Notes: a model not told the origin generated them from the letters alone. A DNA stretch of 57,204 bases from Gamarada debralockiae (GCA_002803225.1 NXFV01000493.1:1-57204), one strand, 5' to 3'; shown: positions 1-11,413, numbered from the stretch's first letter. Numbers and translations are program-made.

Positions 1-161
1 AATCCGGATACTCTATCTTGTACCAATCCATATCAAACTGGAATTCCTGGTCAACCAGCCCGCGGGATGTGAGATTTATGGCGATTGAGCGAACGTCCGG
101 AGGGTCGATGAAACGAGGAGGGTAAGGTGTATTGTAGGATCTCTTATGCTGATTTGTGAGA
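1..161 (-). CDS. Possible partial exon of an unrecognised gene, cut by the window edge
   Basis: Read on the minus strand from about position 161 to position 1, one frame is open for about 53 codons and looks protein-like (runs such as YNTPYPPRFIDPPDVRS and FDMDWYKIEYPD). It may begin at a splice acceptor (ATCAG, about 157-161). The 3' part would lie left of the window. I do not recognise the family. No start codon can be assigned and the exon could be chance, so confidence is low. The short open frames between 185 and 770 look unconvincing. Confidence 0.3.
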
Positions 162-1276
162 TAGGCATTTCTCTCTCATGCAAGTCAATTGCAAAGCTCT
201 CGATTTAAGGAAGTTTGCAGAGTTGTTTGATCATTGGCACGAATCGGTAGCCCCCACACTTTTGCGTAGCTTGATAGCCAAATAGCGGACCTGAACAGGT
301 TTCTCGGGAAGTAGCTTGTATTCGAGTTTGGCCGATTGTGGAAGAGGGAAACACAGTGGGCCTTCTTTTGGATTGACCCAGGACAGCGGAATGTCTCACC
401 TGTGATAACGCTAGGCATCGCAGCTTTATTCTTGATAGAAGAGAAGAATGGGATTATAGATTCCAGTTTGTTTGTAATGTCTGAGGAGTCTGTCGGGGCA
501 ATGATCCGCTCCCCAGACCCAGTTGGCGACTCTTAGGTAGACGGAGGAGTAAGGTCCAGATTTGGAGACCAAGTTCCAGAGGGAGCTTTAGGAAAGGGAG
601 TAATGTTCTTTCAAGAGAGGCAGGAAGCAACGATTAGAGCTTGGTACGCGCCATGACGACTCCATCGTTTGACTTGATGTGTGTAAGAGGTGTTGATGAG
701 TTGCTTCTGTTGGGCGGACCTGGCGAGATAGGGATTTGATAATGGAAAATCCTATTTGGGAAGTAACCACTTTTGTTCGTGTTTATGGCTACAGACGTTT
801 ACAGTCATGCAGGGAAGATTTACATAGCTGAAGTCTAGGATATACACGCATTATTGATGAAGGCATCTGGTAGGGAAAGCTTTGATTCACCTTGTTACCC
901 TAATTATTAGAATGGGCATTTTCTAGAGGAGATCTATTGTCTTATTTTTGGCTTTAGGCTGGAGCATCAGACGCATTTTTGTCGGGGAGGTGAGCATATA
1001 AAATTGGTTGGTGTTTCATTCTAGGGCTATCGTCCTGTGGATTTCCTTTGTCGGGCTTGTTGGACAGTGATAACTTCTGCACGACTTTTTGAATTTGAGG
1101 TCAATTTTATGGTCATACAAGAATCGTTTTAGTCATTTTATATAGGTAAGAGTGGTACAGCGTATCAGGTCTATACTGAGAGCTACATGCACGTGCAGTT
1201 CTGTGTAAAGCGGTGCTTGACGTGGCATAGACGATGACGCATCAAAACTTTCTTGTCCTACTTGACCATTAACACC
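162..1276. other. Intergenic, no gene recognised
   Basis: Only short overlapping open frames are present, with no recognisable motif or good splice structure. A minus-strand frame at 1447-1692 ends in a stop just upstream (in the sense of transcription) of the lysine-rich repeat frame at 1277-1430, so the two may be pieces of one decayed gene. Confidence 0.4.
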
Positions 1277-1399
1277 TGTTTGCTCTTCTTATCCTGCTTG
1301 CTCTTCTTATCCTGTTTGCTCTTCTTATCCTGCTTGCTCTTCTTATCCTGCTTGCTCTTCTTATCCTGCTTGCTCTTCTTATCCTGCTTGCTCTTCTTT
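1277..1399 (-). repeat. 18-bp tandem repeat, about 7 copies, lysine-rich reading on the minus strand
   Basis: The plus strand repeats the unit CTGCTTGCTCTTCTTATC about seven times with only C/T variation at one position. On the minus strand the unit reads KKSKQD in frame. That frame continues upstream into a basic stretch (VAVRKALKEKHALKKSKQ) and ends after the array in VLMVK and a stop near 1258. The frame is interrupted upstream by a stop near 1447. This looks like the basic tail of a decayed coding region. The array itself is certain; its coding status is inference. Confidence 0.8.
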
Positions 1400-1749
1400 A
1401 ACGCGTGCTTCTCCTTCAACGCCTTCCGAACTGCTACTAGATTGCCTTACCAGACCCGGAGCCAGAAAGACGCTGCGAATCGAACCTTGAGTATACCGAT
1501 AATCCTAAATCCGCGGTCGGCATTGCACATAACTCTACGCTTGATACCCAAAGGGAGAAGAAAAGGAGAAAGGCTAGAACATAGTAAACAGACGTTAAGA
1601 GTTCTGAGTGTGTCATGTAGGAGATATAATTGTGGCCCTTCCCACTCTATTAATGGAATAAATTCCCTTGAATTCAATATGTCATACTGCATTGGTCCTT
1701 ATATGTGAAATATATATAACAATTTAATTATAGACCCGAACGAAGGTTA

Positions 1750-1850
1750 GATTTGCGAAGCAAATCCGACCGAAGCTCGGATACGAGAGTTGTACGAGTA
1801 ACGTGATCTTCGGAAGGAATTATTTTATTCCTGGAGAGCCTTCCTTTCGG
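1750..1850. repeat. Cluster of short perfect hairpins
   Basis: Three stem-loops lie within 100 bp: GATTTGC/GCAAATC with a GAA loop (1750-1766), CCGA/TCGG with an AGC loop (1770-1780), and GGAAT/ATTCC (1816-1831), with an outer CGGAAGG pairing imperfectly to 1839-1850. The cluster lies about 260 bp upstream of the first HET gene. It could be the remnant of a small mobile element or a structured transcript; nothing else identifies it. Confidence 0.5.
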
Positions 1851-2112
1851 ATTATGGCTGAGTACCCTAGGTAAATCATTTGAGGTGAAACCAAATTCAC
1901 TCACTGCTTTTGCAATCTCGCCCCGTTTCACTTCAACAACAATTTGGAGCCATTTAGATCTTCACTCGACGAAGACGAAACCGAAATGCAGAAGTATCTG
2001 TTGGAAAACAACATTTGCCATCCGAATCGCTCCCTTCTCCCTAAGGAAAGTTTAGGGTAGATGAAGACCTATAAAATACGAACCCTTCTTTTTCTCTTGG
2101 CAATAACCCTTT

Positions 2113-4242
2113 ATGGCATCTCCACGTCCTAATTCCGAAGCTCCGAATTCAGTCATAGCCGATTCTGATGGTCTGTGTACAAGATGTAGAAGTATTGACT
2201 TCGATGAGATATTTAAGATGAAGATCGAAGGACACCGGGGAGCATCTATCATGGATCTTGAAGCATCTGCCAAACAGCTCAGAGCATCGAAATGCACTCT
2301 TTGCAAGCTTTTTGCCGCCATGGTACCAGCAAACGCGATAGAATATATATCTTACGATGACATGACTTGCCATCTGGTCGCTTTATCTGTCGGTCAAACT
2401 TTCAGTGGGTACCATGACGCGCAGAGACTGCTAGACTCCGATACAACGCTGCTTGGTGTGGCGCCCATTCAGGTTACGAAACAATTTACTCTCTCCACTT
2501 CGCTAGAGACATCTTATTTCAGCGCAACGGGCTATTTATGTTCCATCCAACCTAACCAGCTAACTCCGTTCTTTGGAGTACGCCCCATAGACCCCGAAGT
2601 TTTCGATGTGGAGTTTGTAAGGGATTGCATCTCTTACTGTGAGAGCTATCACAGCAAGCATTGCAGGCGCCAGGTCGGGGAAGGCATGCCATTTTTCAGG
2701 GTTATTGACTGCGAAACACGGCGTGTTATTACAGCTCCATTGAATTGTCAATATGCAGCTCTTTCCTATGTTTGGGGCCCGAAAGCGCCAGACTCTGTGG
2801 CATACAAGACGTTATGGGGAGATGAAACAGGCCTCTATGGTTGTCCAAAAGTTATTGATGATAGTATTGCGGCCACTCTCAGGATGAGCCTCAGGTACCT
2901 TTGGGTTGACAAGTATTGCATCAATCAGTTGGAAGATAGCGACAAGCATCGCCAAATCCGTCAGATGGATGTAATCTACGCAAATGCCGAGGTGACAATC
3001 GTTGCTGCAGCAGGCGAAGATGGGGACTATGGCCTGCCCGGTGTCGGCAGAACAATTCGAAAGCCTCAACCGAATATCACAGTAGGCAATCACCACCTAC
3101 TTTCTACTTTGCCTGGCCTTAAATGGTCAGTAAATAAATCGAAGTGGATGACTCGGGGCTGGACTTACCAAGAAGGACTCTTGTCGAAACGCCGGTTGAT
3201 TTTCACTGATGAGCAAGTCTTTTTTGAATGCAATGGTATGCATTGTGCTGAATCAGTGGGCCAACCACTGAGCCAGCCACCGGATACCATGCGAATCGAA
3301 GACAAGACAGCATTCAGCCACATCACCTCCTATGGGGCGTTTCCTCACAAGACTCCTGGAAGTTACCCATGGGGAATAATGGACTACGTGTCTGAATTCT
3401 GCAGACGTGAACTCACTTTTCCAGAGGATACAATTGATGCTTTGGAAGGGATATTTCATGCTTTTGAACAAAGTCAGTTCCCAGTTCATCACTTTATGGG
3501 CGTTCCAATCCTACCTCCGGTTCTAGACCTTGCCTATATTGGCGAGAATCACAAGTGGGTAGCAAGAACTCCGGAACAATGTTTTCTCATAGGACTTACT
3601 TGGTATCGTGTGCAGCCTTGCCAGCGACGGCCTTGCTTTCCAACTTGGTCCTGGGCAGGGTGGGCGGGACAAGTGCATGATTATTTGGTATTCGCCTCGT
3701 TCTGGGAGACGAGTCTTGAAGATGCTAAAGTTTGGATCGAAATGGACGACAACAGGCTTTTGAGCTTTCCTAGTTTTAGGGACTTACCGCACTTCTTGTC
3801 ACAACTTCACGGCACGCATAACTTCATTCATGTAGAGGCATTTGCCTTCTCATGTTTAATTGTGCATTTCAGTAAGGCATATGAGAAAGGGCCAACTGAT
3901 AGACTAAATGCGGGAATCTATGTTAAGGCCCTCATCAAGCAGGACGAATTCCTCTACGCAAACATACGATTGGACCGGGAGGTTGATGTTCTGGCACCCG
4001 CAGAATCCTCACTTGTGGGAAAACCATTGACTGGTATACTTTTGGGTGATGTACACGAGGACTCTATTCAAACTGTTGCTTTGATCGTTCAGGAAAAGAA
4101 TGGACTGGCCGAGCGGATTGGGTGTTTTGATATTCAAGAGTGTGATATAGAAAACAACCAAGGAATCCATCAGCTAGACAGGGGAACCTTCTCGAAGTGG
4201 GTGAAAGAAAAGACAATAAGGCGAACTATTCGTTTGGGTTAA
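2113..4242 (+). CDS. HET-domain protein (heterokaryon incompatibility-like), 709 aa
   Basis: This is an uninterrupted 709-residue reading frame with an ATG start. The N-terminus carries cysteine pairs (LCTRC near 22-25, CTLC near 61-64), common ahead of fungal HET domains. The HET domain begins at YAALSYVWG (residues 214-222), continues through LRYLWVDKYCINQ (260-272) and reaches the RGWTYQEGLLSKRRL block (348-361), the three hallmark segments of the family. About 330 residues follow without a recognised second domain. HET proteins take part in vegetative incompatibility, where mismatched alleles trigger growth arrest or cell death in fused cells; most family members have no known partner. 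It lies 587 bp upstream of a second HET gene on the same strand. The family call is firm; an incompatibility role is inferred. Confidence 0.9.
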   Translation: MASPRPNSEAPNSVIADSDGLCTRCRSIDFDEIFKMKIEGHRGASIMDLEASAKQLRASKCTLCKLFAAMVPANAIEYISYDDMTCHLVALSVGQTFSGYHDAQRLLDSDTTLLGVAPIQVTKQFTLSTSLETSYFSATGYLCSIQPNQLTPFFGVRPIDPEVFDVEFVRDCISYCESYHSKHCRRQVGEGMPFFRVIDCETRRVITAPLNCQYAALSYVWGPKAPDSVAYKTLWGDETGLYGCPKVIDDSIAATLRMSLRYLWVDKYCINQLEDSDKHRQIRQMDVIYANAEVTIVAAAGEDGDYGLPGVGRTIRKPQPNITVGNHHLLSTLPGLKWSVNKSKWMTRGWTYQEGLLSKRRLIFTDEQVFFECNGMHCAESVGQPLSQPPDTMRIEDKTAFSHITSYGAFPHKTPGSYPWGIMDYVSEFCRRELTFPEDTIDALEGIFHAFEQSQFPVHHFMGVPILPPVLDLAYIGENHKWVARTPEQCFLIGLTWYRVQPCQRRPCFPTWSWAGWAGQVHDYLVFASFWETSLEDAKVWIEMDDNRLLSFPSFRDLPHFLSQLHGTHNFIHVEAFAFSCLIVHFSKAYEKGPTDRLNAGIYVKALIKQDEFLYANIRLDREVDVLAPAESSLVGKPLTGILLGDVHEDSIQTVALIVQEKNGLAERIGCFDIQECDIENNQGIHQLDRGTFSKWVKEKTIRRTIRLG

Positions 4243-4829
4243 CGTGTCAATCGACAGCTCACGTAACCTTTAGAAAAGAATGATTCTCTATTCTGTGTAG
4301 CGATGAGACCTTTAATAGGCACTCATTAGTCGGCAGAAAGTCAGTCCGAGCTGACAAGAGAGATCCGAAAATGTAGTCAATCAATAATTAAACGTTCAAT
4401 ACAGTAACTTGATCAATAGTCTATCCAAAAGTCGAGTAAATAGTCCCCAGAACACGTGCTCAGATCACCTGATATAGGCTGACAGCATCTCATCTCCCGC
4501 TGACCTCGCTCCCGTTGCCATGCCATGGGTCCGGGTTTTGGGCCAATCAAAACCCCGGTAATTTTCGCGCCTAGGGGCTGGGTATATACAGTAAGAACCT
4601 TTCCATTCTGTTTCTGTTTTGGTTTAGCATGCTCTTCCCGCTGGCTGTGCCACTTTGTGCTCATAACCGTCGACGGGTCAACTTCTGCGCCGGTTGGCGC
4701 GATGAATGCCATGTTTCGGAGTGTAGCGTGCGGCTGACTATATTGATGAACCCGTGCTATCATATGCTAGACGGCAATGCATTGAAAAGAAGTCCAAAAA
4801 CCACACCCTTTGTCGAGTCAACCTAAGAA

Positions 4830-6796
4830 ATGAAGCCAATCCGTAAGCGTCCTCTCTGTCGCGTCTGCAGAACTATCACCTTTGAGACCCTCAGTAAACC
4901 AGAGGGCTTAAAACACGCCGACCAGCCCATGTTCTTCAGCAAGGATGAGCTGTGCGATCTCTGCAAAGCCTTCACCTGGAACCAAGATCTATGGCACCAA
5001 AAGAACTTCCGACTGGTCTTGAAGTCAAAAGAGGGTTCGAGATACAAAAATCTTGGCATTATATTTGACAGTGCCGAGCGGTCTGAGGCGGTCAGCTATC
5101 ATCTGCTCACCGATGAAGGTGCGTGAAACGAGAGCTCACTGAGCGAGCCATGAACTCATAGCTGGCAGGTGATCCCGCTAGCTCTGCTGGTATACGCATT
5201 CGAAGAAAGCCAGAGATACCTGGGTCAGCAAGGTCGCATGAAATAGCGAAGTCGTGGATCAGGGAGTGCATTTCTAATCATGACTGCGGCATTAACCTCT
5301 CGCCGAGTGCCAAAGTTAGACCCGCTCGACTGATTGATCTCCAGGCTTTCGAAACCGAATCGCTGGACGTGAGATTGGTGGATACTGCCAACCTAAGCTG
5401 TACTTTCACGTACGCGACACTCAGCTATTGCTGGGGAAATGGCATGCCGGAGGATAGCAAAACGACAACAACAAACCTCTTCACGAGACAAGAGAGACTC
5501 GACCCCTCCGGTTTACCGCAAACTCTGCATGACGCATTCACCGTAACCCGTGGTCTCGGCATCCGTTATCTCTGGATCGACGCATTATGCATCGTCCAAG
5601 ACAATCGAGACGACTGGGAGAGAGAGTCGGCCAAGATGTCCCACATCTACGGCCAGAGTCTGGTGAGCATCTCCGTGGAGACGGCGAAGGACTGTGTTGA
5701 AGGCTTTCTGTCGTATCGGACTGAAGACGACAACCCATGTGTTAACCACTTGATCAGACTGCCAGGTAAGCTGAAGGATGGTCGACCAACATGTCTATAT
5801 GTCTGGGAGCAAGCCTTCTGCAGTTGCTACATATCAAACACCATTCGAAGTCTGCAAGAAACAGCACTCTCCAAGCGTGGTTGGACATATCAGGAACGCT
5901 TCCTCGCCCCGCGTATCCTACACTACGCGGGACCTCAAGTCCTCTGGGAGTGTCGTTATTGCCGGGGTCTACCCATCGAAGACGGTCTCACCCTGCGGGA
6001 CACCGACCCTTATCACGAGATCCCGCCCATTTTTGGCCCTTTGGCCCGCAACATCATGGGAATATCCAACGACATCGCCCACCTCTCGCCGGATGAGCTG
6101 CGCGAGAATTGGTACTCAGATGTTGTACCTGAGTTCACAAGGCGCAGGCTTGACCGCGCAAGTGACAAGCTCCCCGCCATTTCTGGTATCGCGAGGGCCT
6201 TTCACCAATGCCTCGGACCCGGTAGCAAGTATCTGGCGGGCCTGTGGATCGAAGACATCGCATATGCTCTAAGCTGGGGTTCCAATATGGCTGTGCAGCG
6301 CCCACCATTTTACCGCGCGCCAACGTTCTCCTGGGCGTGTACCGATGGGGAGGTTCGCTACCAGTTCGCACCGAGGGCAACTGTGTCGAGGCGGTTTGTC
6401 ACACTTGAAGACCATGGGTTGGAGCTTGCGAGCGAAGATCCCTTTGGGTGCGTGGCAGGTGGTTGGATCAGGGTTACGGGATTCCTTGGCAGCGGCGTGG
6501 TCATAGGCATTGAAACTAATGAGTTCAGGTGCAATAGTTCGAACAGAAACATTGGATATCCATTCTTCGACGATGACCGTGTGGTGGGGCACAATAGAGG
6601 ACTAGTCGTTGTGTACCTTCCTCTGTACAATATCACACCGGAATGGATGTTCTGCCTTCTGTTGAAGGAAAGTGGTGACGTGGAAGGGACCTACAAGCGA
6701 ATTGGACATGTGGCCGGCTATAAACTTGATGTTAAGGATTTGGACGAGGATTGGTTTGCAAAGCACTGTGCGAGGACCTCTTTAACTATTGTCTAA
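4830..6796 (+). CDS. HET-domain protein, 638 aa, one intron
   Basis: Two exons are supported: 4830-5118 and 5169-6796. The 50-bp intron has donor GTGCGT and acceptor GGCAG, and joining them keeps the frame open through to the stop, giving 638 aa. The N-terminus has CRVC and CDLC pairs similar in arrangement to the preceding HET protein. HET hallmarks are YATLSYCWG (about residues 178-186), IRYLWIDALCIVQ (about 228-240) and KRGWTYQERFL (about 332-342). A TATA-like GGTATATAC lies near 4580, about 250 bp upstream of the ATG. The two HET proteins differ clearly in sequence, so this is not a recent duplication. Without splicing, the frame would stop 99 codons in. A role in non-self recognition is inferred from the family. 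Confidence 0.88.
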
Positions 6797-7307
6797 CCTG
6801 TGGGTCATATAAATTCCTTTATACCTTATACTAACCCTCTCCCCCTTGTCTCAAGTATTTGCTTAGAGAGGAGCTTCATGCTAAAACTCAAAGGGTGCAT
6901 GTAAGAAAAAGCTCAGCGACGTGAATCGGTGTACTAAAATTTCTGAAACATCCGCGCAAATCGTTTGGTGAACTCGGAGTAGTCTGGAAGGGTGTAGTCA
7001 TTATGATTCTCTGCGCTCACACTTGGGGCACGTAGGATCTTTCTACTTCTTTGACATGGATGAGATTGTTATTCCTGGAAAGCATATGAAATTTATTTCT
7101 TTCTCGGCAACACTGCTTAGACTTCCTGAAAACGACCGTGGAAAATAGGTATGAACATTCGAGTGCCCAAGCTGTGAGAACATATGACAATCTTCCCTTG
7201 CAAAGTCTGATGTTCCACCGAAATCCATAATATCCGAGGTCCCCAAACGCTGTTAAAGAGATGAAGTGAAATCCGCAGGATTGAAATGCAAAAGAAAGCC
7301 TTCCCAT
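6797..7307. other. Intergenic between convergent HET and 2EXR genes
   Basis: This segment separates the 3' ends of two convergent genes. The minus-strand open frames in it have no recognisable motif and run into the 3' end of the 2EXR gene. I see no RNA gene or repeat. Confidence 0.5.
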
Positions 7308-8006
7308 CTAGCAAAATAATTTTCCATCCGGTGCGCTCAGATTCTTCATATAGAATTTGGGTATGTTCCATTCAGGATGAAGTGATTTCTCAAGGCTGAC
7401 TTCCATGTCCCACATACTGCCGAGGCCCTGCGTAAGAGAGTCGCTCAGATGCGAAGATTCCATAGTGTCGAATTGATCTTCAAGATGAAGAAGACATCGT
7501 CCATAGTGATTGACGAAGATGATATCAATGAGGTGTGGTAAGTTGCGAAGACGAGTAACAAGTGATGCCCAGGTTCCCAAGACACCAGGAGCACACTTCG
7601 GAGGAAAGTTGTAGTCACTCGTGAAAGGCACGGCAAGGTGTCGAAGGTTGACGAATCGCGGGTCACTGGACGCGTAGAAGTTGTATGTGTAAACCGTGTC
7701 CACGACAGGGTCGATGTAGACGGGGCATTTTTGAATCGGGGTCTTAATCTGCAAGACGAACTTCTTCAAAGCCACCTCTCGCGATTGGCGACAGACATGC
7801 AAGAGTATTGTTGGGGGCGGATTCTTGCATAGGAACTTGTGCTGGTCTTCAGGAGCTTCTTCAGGATTTCCGTTTTCGCCGATTTGCCAGTTTTTGAGCC
7901 ATAACGCAACTAGTCGAGGCTCTTTTGGCAATGCCGCCTCCCAGATGTGGAGGCGGAGCTCAATCGGCAAGTCGGGGAACAAAGTGAAGTCCCTAGCCTC
8001 TTCCAT
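7308..8006 (-). CDS. 2EXR-domain protein, 232 aa
   Basis: The protein opens with FTLFPDLPIELRLHIWEAAL and follows with ILLHVCRQSREVALKKF, the two signature segments of the 2EXR family, which is expanded in filamentous ascomycetes and has no assigned biochemical role. The open frame extends upstream to 8060 but only with a TTG codon; the first ATG in frame is at 8006, giving 232 aa and placing the domain at the N-terminus as is usual. A possible splice donor and acceptor upstream (8067-8096) would make an intron of only 30 bp, so I did not use it. A broken relative lies at 19966-20858. Confidence 0.75.
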   Translation of the reverse strand: MEEARDFTLFPDLPIELRLHIWEAALPKEPRLVALWLKNWQIGENGNPEEAPEDQHKFLCKNPPPTILLHVCRQSREVALKKFVLQIKTPIQKCPVYIDPVVDTVYTYNFYASSDPRFVNLRHLAVPFTSDYNFPPKCAPGVLGTWASLVTRLRNLPHLIDIIFVNHYGRCLLHLEDQFDTMESSHLSDSLTQGLGSMWDMEVSLEKSLHPEWNIPKFYMKNLSAPDGKLFC

Positions 8007-9410
8007 GATGGCGTTCTTGTGACGGAAAGTGGAGCTGAAAAGATGAACGTCAGATACCAAGCCTCTCTGAAAATGAAAGAGAGTTGAGAAACTTACGGTT
8101 CTAAAGAGGCGCGAAGAAAGTAAGACGGCAGATAATGAAGCCTTGGTCGCACGAAAATGTGCTTTGGCTATGAATCGCGGGGCGCCAGAGATCTTGGTAC
8201 TTCTAAAAGTTTGCTCTTGAGAAGATGAAGAGAAAGGCGTTGTGGTCTACAGGGGGGTAGAATGTTTGCCGAAGTCAATGTATAGATTTCTTCGATGAGA
8301 CTTGAAGAAGAACCATTCACTCTGGGCCCTTGGGCTTCACAGGTGGTTGCATTTCGCTTCACCATCGTCACGCGTAACAGGGCTTCCTGTCAGTGAATCG
8401 TTATCAGTGTCGCTGGTGAATTTACCACGATGAAGCATTCCGCTTGGATGACTGCACAATGCCGTAGTATTGGGCATCTTTGAAATTTAAAAAAGTTTAG
8501 AAGGTTTGGTAAAGTTGGGCCAAGGAAGTTCTATTGTTGGTTGAGATAACAACACCCCCCTGCGTGGAAGCATCACTCCCCACCTCGTACCTCAGTCTAA
8601 AACCCCACACAGTTCTGCTCTCGGTCCTGACCTCAGAGCACGTCGTGCAAAATTATTAGAGGCGAGAAACTCGTCGTGACAGTCTCTCTATCAGATCGGC
8701 CCAAACTATATACTCGTGAATCTTATGAAGATATCTGGCTCAATTCATGTTCGCAGTAAACAATGGCCGATTGAAGACCGCAGATGTAATTGAGAGCACG
8801 ATTCTCGAAGATTGCCTCGTCTGCCATGAAGGACCGCGCCTAGGCATTTCTAGGTGCGCATCTAACGTCTAGAGACCTTTGTTGTCCTTGAATTCAAAGT
8901 GGGGTTATGCCCTTAGTCGCTCAGGTCAGAGAACGAGAAGCGCTGGGAGACATGGCGAGGCCGACGAGGCCGAGCTTCTTGCGGTTGGCCCGCAAGTTGC
9001 AGATCACAACAAAAACCCTGAGAATGCGTGGTACTCAAGAAAGATGTTTTTAGTCTCTGGCACCGGTCCTTGCCAGGAGCTGTAGACTTTTCAAAATCAA
9101 TGAGAGTCCCACTCTATTTTCAAACGCTGCCTCCGCATCTCCTCACCTTGGCGATGTGAGTTTGCGTAGGCCCATGCTTAAGATGTTTTGATTCATCGTG
9201 ATATTTCATAAGCTGCACTTTCGTTCTGGACATGAATATTCTTATCAAGCCCATGATGTGGTTGAGTTGAAGCATTGGTTCTTCCCGTCATTTCAAGATC
9301 ACCCACGTCAAGCCTTTTCGGTACCACAGCTCCCACTTTACTCGCGAATCTCACCAACAGTTCAAGACTCACCATTTCTCTATGAGGAACTGTAATCAGC
9401 TGGCCTACGA
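8007..9410. other. Intergenic, 1.4 kb, no gene recognised
   Basis: Both strands carry only short frames with no motif. A plus-strand frame at 9198-9395 ends just before the transporter pseudogene begins, but I cannot connect the two. The region includes the 5' flank of the 2EXR gene. Confidence 0.4.
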
Positions 9411-11413
9411 TGAACCCAAGCACCCCTCCAAATGCTGGTGATCCCCAAACGAAAAGTCACCTGCCGAGCTAGTACTCCCAAGCAATTTTCACAGCTCAGC
9501 GAACTCGATTGACAAGGATGAAGCACAGGTCCTTGAAAGTCAGCTTGTAAATGCCTCAGAAAAGCTCAAGAACTCCTTCGCTAGAGTTCCGCGAGATCAG
9601 CTGATGCAAGATGTCGAGAACTTCACTCACGTCTCTTAGAGCACCTCGACGATTTTAAAAGGGGTGATTTGGTAGCCCATAGTCCGAAAATGTCTGAATC
9701 GATGCGGGGGCTGACCGAGTAGGATAAAGCTTCTCTCAGGTTGGAGAGGACAAACAAGTGGAAGCAACCATTTATGATGTATTTCATGACAAGTAAGTCA
9801 CTTCTGATCAGCCGTAGACCCAACCCGTCTAACGCTGCTTCAGTTCTCTGTGCAGGCTCAGCTATTGTCCAAGGATGGATCAGATGGCCGTAGACGGAGC
9901 ACAGCTTTTTTACTTCGAAGAGTTCAACATCACCGATGTCTGATCCAGGGACTGCTCATCGCAGCTCCATATCTGTGTTAACCCTCACTGGGTGTTGGAC
10001 CACACGACCGTTGAATAAAGCATTCGGCCGCCGCGGTTGCATTTTTATTTCATGCTTTGTTAGCTTGGCTGCCAATTTCGGGATGGCTGATGAGTATATC
10101 CCCGATCTGAAGTGTACGAATGAGGGGCTCATAAGTGTTAGCAGCCAACACCTGGTGGAATCTGCTCCTTGCTAGATTTGTACTGGGATTTGCAGTTGGT
10201 GCTAAAAGTACAACAACTCGGGTCTATGGCGCTGAGTGTTCTCCAGCGTCCATTCGAGGAACTCTCGTGATGATGTGGCAGATGTGGACAGGTGAGGAAT
10301 GAATCCCAAGACATTCTCTACTTTATTGACTAAGAGACCTCTAACTTTCGGCATCATGCTGGGCTTCGTGTCCAGAGTGGCATTTTGCAAAGTCTCGTCA
10401 TCATCAATCTCTGGTCTGAACTGGCGTCTCATGCTCGGATCTACAGCCATTCCATAAGCCCAGCATCCGATCTGGAATGTGACCGCTGCCTAACCCTTCC
10501 TCACAGCCCAATGTTTGTCTGCATCCAAGTCTTCATGTGTCCCCAATACCCACGCTGGTACATGACCAAGAACAAAAATACCCCTCATCCTACACCTCCC
10601 TCCTCCACCTCCGAAACCCCAAGATCCAAGCCTCCCGAGATCTCTACTCCATCCATACTGCCCCGGTTACCGAAAACGAAATGTGTGAAGGAAAAACCTC
10701 TCGCACAAAGTCTTCTGTGCAGCGCGCAACCGGCGCGCCGCACAATCATCCTTCTTCATGTTCATGCAGCAATTCTGCAGCGTGAACGTCATCGCCTATT
10801 ACTCTTCCCAAATCTTCATAGACGCAGTCTTAAGTGAGATTGCGGCACTGGTCACGAGTCTTGGGACGGGGATTGTGAATTGGCTTTTACGCTGCCGGCT
10901 GTGTATACCATTGATACTTTTGGGACGAGGAATTTGTTGCTTGCTACGTTTCCGTTGATGGGTATTTTTCTTTTCTTTACTGGGTTTAGCTTCTTTATTC
11001 CTGACGATGAGGCAAGATTGGGTGCGTGGCTACTAGTATCTGGTTATGTATTCTCGAGGAGCTGGACCTGTTTCTTTCACTTATTCCGCTGAAGCTTTCG
11101 TAAGTCCTCAAATTCTCCCGAGTAACTACGTTTACTGATGTACCTCTCAGCCTCTCTATATCCGCATATCCGCGACGTTGGAATGAGTTCCGTCACTGCC
11201 ACCTGTTGGGACTTCAACTTCGTCTTGTCTCTCACCTGGCCTGCTCTCATCGATGATTTCACTCAGCAAGGAGCTTTCTGCTGGTATGCGGGATGGAATA
11301 TGCTTGCTTGGGTGTTCTTTTACTTCTCTTTGCCTGAGACGAAGGGAAGGACCTTTGAGGAACTGCATACCGTGTTCGAAGTTGCGACGAGCAAGCATGC
11401 GAAGCATTTATAA
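9411..11413 (+). pseudogene. MFS sugar transporter (SP family) pseudogene
   Basis: Pieces of a sugar-porter protein occur in the right order but in different frames. N-terminal pieces include DVENFTHVS and RLERTNKWKQPFMMYFMT, followed by a normal-looking intron (GTAAGT to CTTCAG, about 9791-9841) and LCAGSAIVQG. Then come LLARFVLGFAVGAKS with GAECSPASIRG (about 10166-10260), FGIMLGFV, SPIPTLV-type loop sequence, FMQQFCSVNVIAYYSSQIF (about 10758), FTLPAVYTIDTFG and the C-terminal PETKGRTFEEL near 11334-11366. Lesions include a frame change at 9642, an in-frame TAG at 9719-9721, a 1-bp loss near 9873 (QG to MDQ) and further shifts between 10390 and 10900. Intact relatives are membrane proteins of about 500-560 residues with 12 helices. 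No single start can make a full protein. Confidence 0.8.

Noticed and set aside
1253..1708. 151-codon plus-strand frame across the tandem repeat with a hydrophobic LLFLSC repeat
   Set aside because: It is the complement of the lysine-rich repeat; the minus-strand reading continues more sensibly beyond the array.
8067..8096. Possible intron extending the 2EXR gene upstream
   Set aside because: It would be only 30 bp, below the usual fungal minimum, and no ATG follows in a suitable upstream exon.
10202..10450. Minus-strand frame inside the transporter pseudogene
   Set aside because: The plus strand in the same place reads conserved sugar-porter segments.
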